NCBI RefSeq assembly: GCF_000350225.1
Contig: NW_005179090.1
Location: forward strand, 476,628-540,627
Source of the DNA: Chondrus crispus
Taxonomy: Eukaryota > Rhodophyta > Florideophyceae > Gigartinales > Gigartinaceae
Direction: 5' to 3'
Length of the DNA: 64,000 bases
Of the stretch, positions 1 through 11,075 are shown one piece after another. The notes beneath the pieces were generated by a model. The model was given only the letters and a program-made list of their open reading frames with translations. It was not told the origin of the DNA and did not search any database. The position numbers and the translations under genes were made by a program. Positions within the stretch are counted from its first letter, which is position 1, and the number at the start of each line of letters is the position of its first letter.

Positions 1-129
1 CATTCATCCGTGCTCTATCACCCTCACCACCCACACAAGCGCATCCGCACCGTCGCTAATACCGCACCGCCGTTACGACCGCCCCCCTCCCCCCCTTCCC
101 TCCTCCCCGCCATTGCTCCCAAGCTCTCG

Positions 130-1382
130 GGGTTGCCTCTCCTGCCGCTCCTCTTGCCGCTCCTCCTCGTCCCCTTTCGCGCCCGCCCGCACACCCTTCC
201 TCTCCGCCATCCTGGGAGCAGCCGGCAGCCCTCGCCCTACACGCGCGTGCCTACAACGTCTCGAATCACCTCTTCTCGCTTCTTACGGCGGGAGTCGACA
301 CCCAGTCCTCCGCGCGCGTCTCCACGCCTGCGGCCTGCGTCGTCGCGCACGCTCACGTCTTCCCGCTGCATACCGCGCGCGCCGCGCGCACGGATTGCCT
401 CGTCCCGCGCGCCGCCCTCGCCGACGGCGCCCACGTCTCGCAGCTGCTGCTGCATTACCACGCCCTGCGCGACGCCCAGGTCCACCCAGCACGCCGCAAC
501 GGCGAGCTCTTCGAGCTGCTCCCCGGCGATGTCCACCCCGTCAAGGACGAGGGCAAGCTCACGCTGCACGCGCCCGCCTTGCGCGCGCACATGCGTGAGG
601 GCGGTGGCCCGGGCGTGGCCCGCGTGCACTCGCACGTGAGATGAGCAGACGCGGCCCTGGATACGCCCACTACCGGGCGGTGGGAGCTGTGCTTGATGAC
701 CGCGATGAAGCAGTACCCGTTCCTGCTCCCGCCGTAGATGGAGTATTACAAGCGCATGGGCGTGGACCAGATGTTTGTGTGCACGATAACGGCGCCGCAG
801 AGGATCTGTGGGGGGTGCTTCACGGGTGGGAGGGCTTTGCGCAGGCTGTGTGGTGGCCGGGGCCGCGCAGTTAGAAGCAGAGTGACAAACACTTTCTCCT
901 CGCAAGTGCCATCCGCTGTCTCTACGTCGCGCTTTTTGACGCTGATGAGTTTGTCATGATCGGCGGACAGCCCGAGAGGGAGGGCGGCTTGAAGCGCTAC
1001 GTCATACAACCAGATCTCGTTCCGCTTTCTGGTCATAGTCAACTCTGGGTTTGTCCGTCGCCCACAAGGCGACTTACCGGGACTCAATGTCCACAGAGCC
1101 GCAGAGCCGCCCATGTCGAGTGGCAAGGTCGTGATTGAACAAGATCGGGAATGGATCGACCACAAGATTCATATTGTCAAGGGGAAGGGGCAAAAGATGT
1201 ATTGGAACATGACGCTTGAGTTAGATCCAAATACGGTCGTGCACAGCGCGATAGTGGTGCATTATACGCACACGTCGTGGGAGGACTTTGTGGCGAAGAA
1301 CGAGGTCAGCGGCGCGAGTGTTATGACCACGGGGAGGCCGCCGAAAAACTCGACGAAGGCAAACCCGATCCAGAGTATATGA
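130..1382 (+). pseudogene. GT92 (DUF23)-like glycosyltransferase pseudogene
   Basis: Three collinear pieces on the + strand read as one family-92-type glycosyltransferase. A leucine-rich stretch near 145-180 could be a type II membrane anchor. Frame-0 codons from about 237 run to YYKRMGVDQMFV near 740-777. The reading then moves one frame to HDNGAAEDLW (about 782-811) and to ALFDADEF, whose DxD-type metal-binding motif is at 938-946. It moves again to HYTHTSWEDF (about 1260-1290), typical of the family C-terminus. In-frame stops lie at 642, 732 (TAG where a Trp is expected) and 872, and at least two frameshifts are needed, so it is dead. Such enzymes transfer sugars in the Golgi; acceptor and donor cannot be told. 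The stops are seen directly; the family call rests on motif recognition. Confidence 0.65.
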
Positions 1383-2293
1383 ACGAAAAAAGATGATGTT
1401 TGACGGGTTTCGGAGCCAGGTGGCGGGAGACGATGAAAATCAAGAATACAGGGAGGGTCATGGTTACGTGGAGGAGGAATGGAGCTTGGTGAACGGCGCG
1501 ATATTGTCCGTGGTGTTGGCGCCGAGAGTTGGAAGGGACTAGATGTGAGACGGGGAAGTTGAGAAGGTAAAGAGCATTCAAAGGTTGTAGCAATAGGGAA
1601 ATCGCGGCGCAGCGTCTCTGTTTTGTAGGCATGCAACTTTGGCACCGGCGGATACGTGCTTGTGGACATAACCTTCCTGTATCTCCTGCGTACGAGTAAC
1701 ACAACACCTGCTGGGAGGTATCCTGTACGGCCGTGGAGGGCTCTCCCTCATTCGTGTCTGCCGTGCAGATGTTAGGGCCACCGCGTAGGATTTTGATTTG
1801 GTCTTTGGAATCACAAATACAGTACGCCAACAAAAATGTTTTGTGCAGTGAAGTGATCCGAAGCTTTCGTCACCGTAGCCAGTGCAGCGGTGAAGTCTTT
1901 GTATTTTCGTCTTTGACAAACAGAGTAAAAAGATACCCGAAGAAAGTTAGCTGCTGGCTGAGAGGGACGCCCCAAGAGTCGTTCACATTTGCAAATTGCA
2001 CCGGCCGCATGCATTGCTGACAATGGGCGTGTGGAATGCGATGTTGTGTCCGCTGAACACAAAAAACATTCCAATCGTAAGTAAATCTTGTTCAATGTCT
2101 CGGGATAAACCAATTCTCAATGGCGTCACAACTCTCGATCGGGGCCGCCCTGCAGGTTCTTACTTCGTATGTCACATTCGCACATTCCCACAGCGCACTG
2201 TGCCTTTCGCAGCGCGCTTGCGCTCTTCTTCTCGCAACACGTCCATGTACGCCTCCTGCAATGCGCGGTGTGCTTTTCACCCAACACGCACTC
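1383..2293. other. intergenic, no supported gene
   Basis: Only short overlapping open frames on both strands occur here, none with a recognisable domain. It separates the glycosyltransferase pseudogene from the convergent rsmG-like gene. Confidence 0.5.
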
Positions 2294-3273
2294 CTATTCC
2301 CTAGCACATCTCTCAACCGACACCTTTCCTCTCTCCGGTCTCCCGACGCCTTTCTCTCCTCGCAAGCCTATTCGCGGTCTCACAAAGGTGTCTTCTTTCG
2401 CACCCCCGGCAACATCGGAAACGCCCGTGGCGTTTCCTTCACCTTTACCGACCACAATACACTTCTTCCTTCCGTCAACCTCTTCCGCCTCTCCCCCCTG
2501 CACCTGCACCCACTCTCCGCTCACACCTTCCAGCTTCCCGCCCAGCCTTCTGATGGCCTCCTTCGCGGCGGCCACCTCCTCAGCGCCCGCGCTCACCCTC
2601 TTTTGCGTGAAAGCGCGCCCCCCACCTTTGCCAGCGGCACGCACAGTTCGCAGCAAACGCGCATTTCTGCCAACGACCGTGCCACGACCGCGTCATGCCG
2701 TCCGCGATGCATCTTACTCTGCCCGACCTCCTCCGCTTTCCCCCACACAGACGAGACGTTGGGCAGGGCCAGCTCGCGCCCTACGGGGTCGCGGAAGCGC
2801 GTCTTCTTGCGCGCGGCCTCGAGCAGCGTGACGTCCCACTCCGGCCTCGCGATGGCCAGGACGAGCCGCGGGAACCCCGCGCCCATGCCGACATCGACGA
2901 CGCGCAGCCCGCTGGCAGCAGCCGCGGCCTCCGCGTCCAGCGCCGGTAGCAGGCTCCGCGCGTCCACGACGTGCTTAAGCAGCGCGGCATTGCGCGTGCG
3001 GATCGCCGTGAAGCTGTACCGCTTGCTCTCGCTGAGCAGCAAATCCGTGAGCCGCACGAGGGTGTTGAGCCACGCCAAGTCCAGGCCCTGCGAGTGGGCG
3101 GCGCGGCGCAGCACCGCGTGCGTGGAGGTGATGTTTTGCTGCGTCGCGCAGCCGCGCAGCGCCACGCGCCGCAGAGGCCCCGGCCCGGCATGCGGATGGC
3201 AGCACGTGACGTGCGCGCCGGGTCGGCGGCGAGACGGCGAAAGCGATGCGGTAGGCGGTGAGCCACGGAGCAA
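2294..3273 (-). CDS. rsmG: RsmG/GidB-like rRNA (guanine-N7) methyltransferase, frameshifted
   Basis: RsmG methylates N7 of a guanine in the 530 loop of bacterial-type small-subunit rRNA; in a eukaryote it would act in the plastid or mitochondrion. The minus-strand frame from 3273 has a basic Ser/Arg-rich leader that could be a transit peptide. The family region follows, with the SAM-binding motif VVDVGMGAGFP near 2870-2905 and TLLEAARKKTRF after it. At the C6 run 2618-2623 (G6 in the gene) this frame closes soon after. The rest of the protein, AEEVAAAKEAIRRLGG and a C-terminal RPRIGLRGEKG-type tail, continues in another frame to 2294. One extra G in the run would join them, so either the assembly lost a base or the gene is freshly broken. 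No in-frame ATG is visible near the N-terminus, so the start is uncertain. Confidence 0.75.
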
Positions 3274-4130
3274 TGCAGACGGAGCTATCGGAGGCCGACT
3301 GAGGGATGGGCTAAACTGGGTGACCGATGGATTCGGGTAGGGGGGTAAGGGAAGTCGGCTACTTTGCCTTTAATGGAAACGGAGCACCGTTAGAGTACAG
3401 AGAGTGTTTTCGATTAACGCCGAGTCGACGGTGACCACAGGTGTCGGAGACTCGCCCGCATCTCCGCTCGCCCGCAACTCTGCCGTCCCGCTCCGTCCTT
3501 CTTTTTACCTGTCTTCCTCTCTGGCTGTGAAGGAGAAGGCCCTCGCGGTGATGACGAATGCACTAGTATACACGTGTTTCTGTTGTCATATAAATATGTT
3601 ACAATACGCCGCCTCCGCCTATCCATGTGGTAACCAAATTTTCCGTTACACTGGCACGATCTCCACAAATTTAATTAAAACATATGAAAATATTGACGGT
3701 TTCTGCTCATTCGAATTTCCTTTTGCGTCTGCAAAGAGCCCGAAGAGCGTACGTGGCCACTGTTTCCACCATCCAGTAGACCCTTTACGGAAATACGGAG
3801 GGACATGCAATAGACCCAATCATCCGATAAAAAGACAAGCCTCAATTCGTTATGATCATGTAAAGTATCATACAACCGGTAAATCGAAAACAAATCTTCA
3901 TTACTGCATAATAAGCACGCATGCACAAATATGTGTTCAATACGTGTGTATTGTATCAGCGCGAAGACGCGGGAAAGAAAACCGAAACAGCTCGGTGATT
4001 GCACAAATGGCCTGGACATTTCGAATAAATGTCGATCTACAACTGCCCAACTGCCCGCACGCACACACTCCACCCCACTCCCCCTCCAACCTCCCCAGAC
4101 CAGCCCACCGTACGACTGCCCCATCCCCCA
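3274..4130. other. intergenic, AT-richer, no supported gene
   Basis: A long + frame crosses this stretch, but it has no domain and merely leads into the transposase reading frame. I see no repeat or RNA gene. Confidence 0.5.
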
Positions 4131-5383
4131 TGGCTCCCTTCACAGCACAGGAAGCAGCACAGACGCTCCAGTTGCTGTTAACAGCGGTAATTGAGCACCG
4201 GAACGAACTGGCGCTCCATGGCACAGCTCCTCTTGAGGACCTTGATGAGGATAATGGATCCGATTCGCTCATTTACGATCAATTCTACGATCAAGGCGGG
4301 TCTCGCGCAATTGTTGAAAAGATAGACTTCAGTCCAGCCCAGTTTCTTGGCATTTGGTCTGGCTTTCGAGACCTCATTTCCGAGAATTAAAATGTCGGAA
4401 GAGGGCGCAAAAGCACTCACACTCCGAAAGATGTGCATTTCATGACGCTTTCAGTCCTCAAGCATGGTGGCACGTGGAATGTTTTGGCCAAAATGTCTGC
4501 GTTCGAGCGACTTATCGTTCGCTTCATTCGGATTCTTTAAGAGCCTGTCTACGAGCAGTACGTGACGTATTGCCAGAAGCGGTGGTCAATGAAGGAATTA
4601 TCGGACAAAGGAAAGCTCTTCAAAGAATACCCAATCGCTCGTTATGCCACTGATGTTACATTCCAGCCCTCCCTTCCCCCCTCCGCTAGCCTCGAAGATG
4701 GCACGAAATACTTCAGTGGCAACCACAAGCTCTATGGCTATAGGGTCGAAGTAAGCGTCACCCCAAACGGCTTCACAATCTGCCGCAGTGTGCATGAGCA
4801 TGGTTCCGTGTCTGACGTGGTAATATTTAGAGAAATGCAGTGGTTTCACAGGCGAGCACTGCGGAACGTGGAGGGGGATGAAGCGACCATGGCGGACAGT
4901 GGGCCTTTGGCGGAGGAATATCCAACACACTGGGTGGTTTTGGCAGGCAAGGGGGACCAGGGGGTGACTGAATTTCGCAGAGTTATCCATCCGAAACGAA
5001 AGCCGCCTGGTGCATTTTTGTCCCCAAGGGAGGTTGCTAAGAACAAGGCTATTTCGTGTGACGGCATTCTTGTTGAAAATGTTTTCGGTCGCATGTGCGG
5101 GCTATGGTCAGTAGTAGGTACAAAAGGGAAGTGGTGAGAAGGCAATAATGACGCCGTCTTTAGGTTGTGTCTCGGCCTCACGAATTTTCACATTCGCTAG
5201 AGGCTATGGCGGGCGCAGGACATGACGTTGTACCAGCAGCTGACAAGCCGCTGGTACCAGATTAGTAATAGCCAGTTGGAGCGCAGACGTCGCATTCAGA
5301 AGCGCTACCGGGAGAAAAGAGCGGATCTAATGCAGCTTCAATTTCGCGCAAGTCTCGGCCGCGAGCCGAGTGAAGAGATCTAG
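4131..5383 (+). pseudogene. DDE_Tnp_4 (Harbinger-type) transposase pseudogene
   Basis: One continuous reading frame of 417 codons, from MAPFTAQEAAQ at 4131 to a stop at 5381-5383, is interrupted only by in-frame stops at 4388, 4538, 5135 and 5198, with no frameshift. The DDE_Tnp_4 core is clear. The first Asp is in ATDVTFQP (codon 4652). KYFSGNHKLYGYRVEVSV follows. The second Asp is in GSVSDVVIF (codon 4814) and the catalytic Glu in VENVFGRM (codon 5075). The C-terminus reads RLCLGLTNFHIR and then a basic coiled tail. Such enzymes cut and paste DNA elements using terminal inverted repeats; I could not find the repeats. Decay by substitution only implies a fairly recent or selectively neutral relic. 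Confidence 0.8.
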
Positions 5384-5980
5384 CCTGCCGATACTTGCTG
5401 TTTTATTGCTCCAATGCAAGTTTTTTGCGCTATGCGGAAGTGAATTACTGCAGATACTATTGATTGTGCTGTAAATGTACTGCCTTTGCATGCCCAGTCA
5501 TTTCATAAAAGACCGAGTCACTGACCAAATGGATGCTGGCTGAGCGAAAGCTGGGTATTTGCATAAGAGACCTAGTGAACAATGAGAAGGGCTGAACCTT
5601 TTTCTAACACGCCAAAACGGTATCATTTTACGAGATTTGCCTAATTGCCAAATACTGCCAAAAAACTGCCAAAAAACATCTTCGCCGACTATCACAAAAC
5701 AAGTACTTGCCACTTCATTCACTCGGCCAACAATGGGGTCCACTCCTGATAAATCCCAGAAGAGCACCGATGGGAAGCGGTCACTGGGATTCGGCGGTCA
5801 AACATACAAGCACTTGCAGGGAAGTGGCAGGTTCTTTAGAGTACCCTTGTGAAGTGTATCCGGATAATTTTGCTCGTCCTTTCGCAAATTACTTCGTGAT
5901 GCAAATTCTTACGAATCATTGATTCTAGACCATGTGAGAAAATGCTGCAGGTCACTAGGCCCTTAAAATATCTTACATCC
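5384..5980. other. intergenic, no supported gene
   Basis: Short open frames only. A simple reiteration of a CTGCCAAAAAA-type unit lies near 5645-5680. Confidence 0.5.
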
Positions 5981-7058
5981 CTACTTTTCTTGAAGACGAG
6001 GGATAGCTTCGAAGACATATTTTGGGGCGACCGAAGAAGATACTACAAACTCCATGCCTATACTTTCAAACCAATCGCGATAGAAAGACATACGGTTGTT
6101 CACGCCGGGGAACAAGGCCCGTGCACAGCCCGTTCCGGTAGTCACTATTGCCACGAGCACTGGATTACCAGACTCATCGTACTGTATTACAGGCCCGCCA
6201 CTGTCACCTTGGCTGTTGACGTATAGAAAAAGAGTGGGTCAGTTCACAAAGATGTCCTCACTAATATCATATGAAGATAATTTCAAATGCTGATGCTTAC
6301 CATGAATCACAACCCCCATGATCCACATATCCTGCACATACATGGGCCGGATCTGAGATTTCGATCCCTTCCACATTTTCATACAAACTGGCACAGCGAC
6401 TGTAGGGCACAACAGGCAAATCAACCTGTGACAGAGGCCTGGACATGTCAGTGTCCCCTTCATATTGCTTCCCAAATCCAATTACTCTCACATACGAGTA
6501 TGCCTCTGGAATCATGGCATTGATATTAAGCCTCATTGAAGTGGCACCTTCCGGAACATCAGTTGCAAGTTCAACAGCTGCGACATCGTATTGTTGGCCA
6601 ATGCGATCATTTGGGATGAATTTATCGTGAATGTACGTCTTTCGGATCCTCATGAGGTAACCATTTTCGTTAGTAGAATTCCAAACATAAGAATTCTTCA
6701 TGAGAACAGCGGCCACATGTCCACTTGACTCGTCGATGCCGCAGTGAGCTGCAGTTACAATCCAGCGTTTGGACACCAAGGTACCAGTGCAGGCAGCTGA
6801 AACCCCTTGCTTGTAGAACGCGACAACCGCAGGAGATATCTTCGCTGAAGCCAAATCGCCATTCACGATTCTGGGATCCAAGGTAGATGTACGTTGTACA
6901 CTGTGCTCGTATATGATGGGACACATCGATGATCGAATATATTCCTTCGCGAGCGAAGTCTCAGCATTACGCGAAGACCATTTTACGGGGAAACCGAAGC
7001 ATCGATTCAACAAAAAAGCAATAGAGAAAATAACAAAAGTTTGCATGTAGCCGCTCAT
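5981..7058 (-). CDS. secreted trypsin-like serine protease (S1A), two exons
   Basis: Exon 1 (7058-6301) and exon 2 (6212-5981) join to a 329-residue protein. The ATG at 7058 is chosen because a hydrophobic signal sequence (MQTFVIFSIAFLLNRCFG) follows at once; an upstream ATG at 7187 would add 43 residues. The activation site RIVNG is near residue 66. Catalytic His105 is in WIVTAAHC, Asp158 in YDVAAVEL and Ser257 in CDSCQGDSGGP. That last motif is created by the splice, which supports the intron. Asp251, six before the Ser, is the trypsin specificity residue, so cleavage after Lys/Arg is expected. Cysteines for the 42-58 and 191-220 disulphides are present. It should be a secreted zymogen. No inactivating change is visible. 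Partner and substrate are unknown. Confidence 0.88.
6213..6300 (-). other. spliceosomal intron of the serine protease gene
   Basis: On the minus strand the donor is CATG|GTAAGC and the acceptor TCAACAG|CCAAGG. The 88-bp intron is phase 2. Removing it rebuilds the codon run for the catalytic serine motif, which unspliced reading ends at a stop. This fixes the nuclear-eukaryote reading of the window. Confidence 0.88.
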
Positions 7059-7456
7059 GATGTGGGCAGAAAATGTAAGGTTCTGATCATGTAGACGAGA
7101 ATTGCCGTTGATGGAAACTGCGTCGCTCCACCGCAAAGTAGTGAGGTACATCTTCAGATGAGCAAATCGATAGGTACTTATAGGCAAGCGGTTAGATGAA
7201 TAAATGTGGCATGGCTTTCCGCAGGGATACAGAATGCACTAGTTTGTAGGAAGTGTGTGAGATTGTTGCCTTCCAAAGTGTGGATCAACAAGAACTTTAA
7301 CTACGTTTTGTCATCCAATATAGTTGCGGACACGCAGACTCAACATTGTATGCGAAAGAAAAGGACATGGGCAAGTAGTAGCAATGTCAAGTGAATATGC
7401 AATCGAAAAATAGCATACACTAGGAATTTCACGTAATTTGAAACAATAATCACTGA

Positions 7457-7556
7457 GGTTGTCCGTAATATATATATATATAATATAACGCGTTGTTTTT
7501 TTCCATTTCCTCACAAAGTAAACCCGAGTTTGAAAAATCCCACCACGAGTTTTGCG
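7457..7556 (+). repeat. direct repeat, copy 1
   Basis: GTTGTCCGTAA, then AACGCGTTGTTTTTTTCC and AAACCCGAGTTTGAAAAAT...CCACCACGAGTTTTG recur in the same order at 8530-8633. This copy carries a TA microsatellite; the other has a 20-bp insertion before the AAACCCGAG part. Confidence 0.75.
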
Positions 7557-8529
7557 GACTGACCTTTAGAGAGCAGCTCGCTTGTTTGGCAATATCATAA
7601 AATAAAATAAAATAGTTCATTTTGTTGTATTAAAAGGATTTGTACTACTGTACATGTGTACATGTGCCGACTCCTTGTTGTCACCTACTGCATCATACCA
7701 TGTGTAAAGGCGGGCTTGATGCGGTTCGGTACCGCTGAGGGTAATGTGCCCCACGTGCAGGAGACCACGCTGCTGTGCAAGGTGCACGAGTATGTATGGC
7801 TGCTCGTTGTTGACCGGCAATTGAACTAGGTTGACTTTGCTGCTCTCTGTCCATACATCAAACGTTCATGAGCCAGAAAGGACAAGAGAACGTTCACATT
7901 TACACGTTATTGAGCTATCGATGAGCGAACTGGAGAAGACAACAAATTTTAATCAAACACGTCTTCGCACAACCTATTCACTTGCGGATTCTCTCACTAA
8001 ATACTGTATGCTTACTTATCAAAACTGAACCTAAACGCCTGTCACGTTGGAACAACCCCAACTTAGCAACCAAAAGTTCGGCGACCTCTTTCGTTGTTAT
8101 TGGGAAACTCAAAATCTTCGTATTTCAAGCTTGTTTCTTAAAGCCCCTCCATCCAAAAATATTTCCACAACATCCTGCTGCCTTTCTGCGTCATCTCAAT
8201 TTGGACCGCTCGCTCCAATCCTATTTTCTACTGCCCCACAACTCATCAATTTCTAAAAAATGACCATGTTCTGGGTGACAAACGTCAAGTGGCAGCAACC
8301 CAATATCTTTTCGTGGCGGCAAAGATAGTTTTTCCTTCATTTCTGAAAAAGAAAAGAGCATACCAAACATGCACCTGGCCCTGTGTGTGTCTTTCGGAAA
8401 GTAGACGCGTGTAAAGATCGCGTAGGGTTGTCTCCCCAACTTTACAGTTGATCAAAATTAACTCATGATACATGATGATCAGCGCTGGTGATAGCAATCA
8501 CAATGCAAGTGTTCACTCAGCGTTAGAAA

Positions 8530-8633
8530 CGTTGTCCGTAAAATAACGCGTTGTTTTTTTCCGTTTGCCCACAAACTCGCTGGACGTATTTATAGTAAAC
8601 CCGAGTTTGAAAAATTCCACCACGAGTTTTGTG
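8530..8633 (+). repeat. direct repeat, copy 2
   Basis: Second copy of the segment at 7457-7556, lacking the TA run and carrying CTCGCTGGACGTATTTATAG inside. Confidence 0.75.
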
Positions 8634-8807
8634 TCGGAGTAGAAAGTGGAAGGCACTTACTGAGATCGAGTTGATGTTTCTACTGTATCACGACGATAGG
8701 GAGAAGCTATTTCATTGATCGACTACACTACTGCTCATCCGGAGTGGAGGTGATCGGAGTGTCTCTTGCACTTAATTCTCAATATGTACACTTGATAGTC
8801 AAGGAAT

Positions 8808-8933
8808 CATAAGATGTTCCTTCCTGAGTGTAATTTGCGGCAATATGGGAGAGCGATCCGTTCCGATCTCCCCACCCCTCGACCGATCGAACAGAAAAAG
8901 GAGGATACACTCAGGAAGGAACATCTTATGAGG
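8808..8933. repeat. interrupted inverted repeat
   Basis: CATAAGATGTTCCTTCCTGA near 8808 returns in reverse complement (TCAGGAAGGAACATCTTATG) by 8933. The 60-bp centre, GAGCGATCCGTTCCGATCTC and onward, also occurs at 58,025-58,087. The right end marks the start of the duplicated block. Confidence 0.75.
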
Positions 8934-11075
8934 TTGCATTTGTAGCGTTTCTGAGGATAATTCCAGAAATCGCGACTTTTTGTATGTGCAAGAGTGCATG
9001 TTCGCTGCTTCGTGGCTGCCTTCGGAGATGAGAGGAAATTCCGTTTGAGAAGAAGCGCTCTTCGTTTTGAGTTTCAGCGGTGCATGCGTCAATGGGATAT
9101 GTGGCGTGCATCGCAGGTCTGCAACTCTGGTAAGGGTCGAGTTCAATCTTTTTTTTCTTCTTCTTTCTATTTCATGATTGGTAACGGAGACTGCGATTAC
9201 AGTCTTAGTCCAACTGGAAGTGATGGCTACCACGAAGGCGGCATTAGAGACGGTGTACGTTTACAAGTAGAGAATTGCATTGGAAGCAAGGGAAGTCAGT
9301 ACCACCTTCGCTTCGCCGGTAAACGGATAGGAGGCGAGGGTAGCGAGGCGAGATATTGAGGCGAAATCTGCTTGTAATACCTGTAGACATGGAAGCAGGC
9401 CGAGGGGTTAGTGCGCCCCCCGCGTGGAAGCGTTCATTGACTATGGTGGCTTTTCATGTATTCCATTCGGTCGCAGGTCTTGAAGGTGTAGATCGTGTTT
9501 CTCTTGCGTACCCTTTATTTCGCTTTATGCATCGCGGGCGCAAGTCCTGAAATGTGCTCATTACGACCTTAACGATACTCTAGGCAAAGAGTAGTGTGGT
9601 GTTTGATATGGAAGAGCTATGTTTGGATCGATCGGGATTTACACTGTCGGTGAGGCATGCACGAATCATACACTTGCGCAACTGTCTACAATCACTCGAT
9701 CTCCACTATTTTCGCCAAAGCAAACCCTCAGGGAACAATCATAGCGTTGGCACTGTTCTTTCCCTGAAGATTTTCGTCCACACACGAGTATGGGAGTTTT
9801 GTTTTCTTGTTTGTCCTTGGCAACACGCCATGGAAATACCCACTGGACAACTATTGAGGGGTGTTCTCGGGACCATCGAGCGTAGGGGTCGTTTTTTATT
9901 CGATGCCTCAGGTGTAAAGAGAAGGATCCCAAAGAAAGTACAGGCTTCATGTCGCGGCTGTTGGGATCGACTGCTGGAAGCTTGGAAGGTACAGTATGCG
10001 AAAGCTAGGAATCCGGTGACCCTTTTAATGCCTAACTCATGCCTTTTCCTCTGTCTCTACTTGCACTACTTCGCTGGGCACGGGGTTGTGCTGGAGGCAC
10101 AGCCCCGTGCAAAGGCAAGAGCTGCGATGACCTACAGTCGTCATGGGATTGGTTGTGACCGGCTGTACACTTGTGCATTCACGAGAGGTCAAGGCTTCTC
10201 CATCCTATCTGGCCCGACACCATTTCAACAAGCGCGATACTTCGCGCGCTAGTGTCTATTGGACATGTGACCTTATACGAGGCCCATTTGACCTCATATG
10301 AGGTCACTGCTCAACTTATTTTTTCTCGACTTGTGCCTTCTCAACAAGGAAAAATATACTCTCGCCACCGCAGATGACTTTTGCGTTGCGGAAGAGTGGA
10401 GTTTGGTGAGATCTGCACTTCTTTTCCAGCCATTTTTAGTATGTCTACAAAAGAAGCCTTTTTGACCAATCTGAAAACGTTATGTGTTGATATCTTCGAA
10501 ACCAAAACGCCTGCTTAAAGTGTCAACAGACCATTGGAACTTCATTGTATTCTTAGTCTTTCTGTGTATTCACAACTGCTATCCCAATGTTTTGCAAGAT
10601 ATTATTGCCCGAGGGAATAAACGTTAAAGAAATGGCGTCCAAACTGACTTTGTAAAGTTTCGATTTAATGTATACATTTTCGGAAAAAAAAGCTGGCCTC
10701 ATATGAGGCAAACTGCATGTCAAATAGACACTAGAGGTACTTAAGTTATGCTAGAGAGAGTAGAGAGAGAGACAGACAAACAGAAGATCAGAAACATCAA
10801 TAAAGCTGCCATTTTCACTCCAGCTTTGCTCCTTGTCCGCACAAGGAGCGTGTGGTAAGATTTTCTGCGAAGAAAATACAGCACTCCTCACAGTTTCACG
10901 ACAACAAGCGAGAGGAATAGCTTGCAGTTGAGGGCAAAGAACGGAGCAAAAGTGTTTTTTGAGCTCACCTCCAAACCTCAAGAGCAGAAAATGAAATTTG
11001 AAAATAGTGTTTCTGAGGTCAGAATTCGTTCCTTGTACGTTTCTACTTGAAGGATACAACAGTGCAATCGCTTAA
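8909..11075 (+). repeat. segmental duplication, left copy, direct part
   Basis: From ACTCAGGAAGGAACATC onward this block matches 58,275-59,790 in the same orientation. The match runs to about 10,112 (59,442) and resumes at 10,851 (59,571). The 740 bp between hold the MITE at 10,252-10,731 and other left-only sequence. Open frames inside (for example 9596-10,252) are broken in the other copy, so I do not call them genes. Confidence 0.85.
10252..10731. mobile_element. MITE with TA target duplication (Tc1/mariner-like)
   Basis: A 480-bp non-coding element. It starts GTGTCTATTGGACATG and ends with the near-perfect reverse complement CATGTCAAATAGACAC, flanked on both sides by TA (10,250-10,251 and 10,732-10,733). 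The subterminal palindromes CCTCATATGAGG occur near both ends. It is absent from the matching place in the right-hand copy of the duplication. The TA duplication and 9-bp outer repeats fit a Tc1/mariner-superfamily MITE. Confidence 0.8.

Larger units (their letters stand above)
7059..8807. other. intergenic with a small duplicated segment
   Basis: I find no supported gene. A 67-codon minus frame at 7617-7820 reads as plausible protein but has no recognised domain. A (TA)n run lies near 7470-7485. Two related about 100-bp segments are listed separately. Confidence 0.45.

Noticed and set aside
2294..3273. bacterial contamination suggested by rsmG
   Set aside because: The same sequence holds a spliceosomal intron, LTR retrotransposons and pogo elements, and the gene has a leader-like N-terminus; an organelle-targeted eukaryotic gene fits better.
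2120..3340. 406-codon + strand frame
   Set aside because: It lies antisense to the rsmG-like gene and has no domain; the minus strand carries the RsmG motifs.
9596..10252. 218-codon + strand frame
   Set aside because: The other copy of the duplication (59.0-59.5 kb) has stops and deletions in this frame, and its end runs into a MITE.
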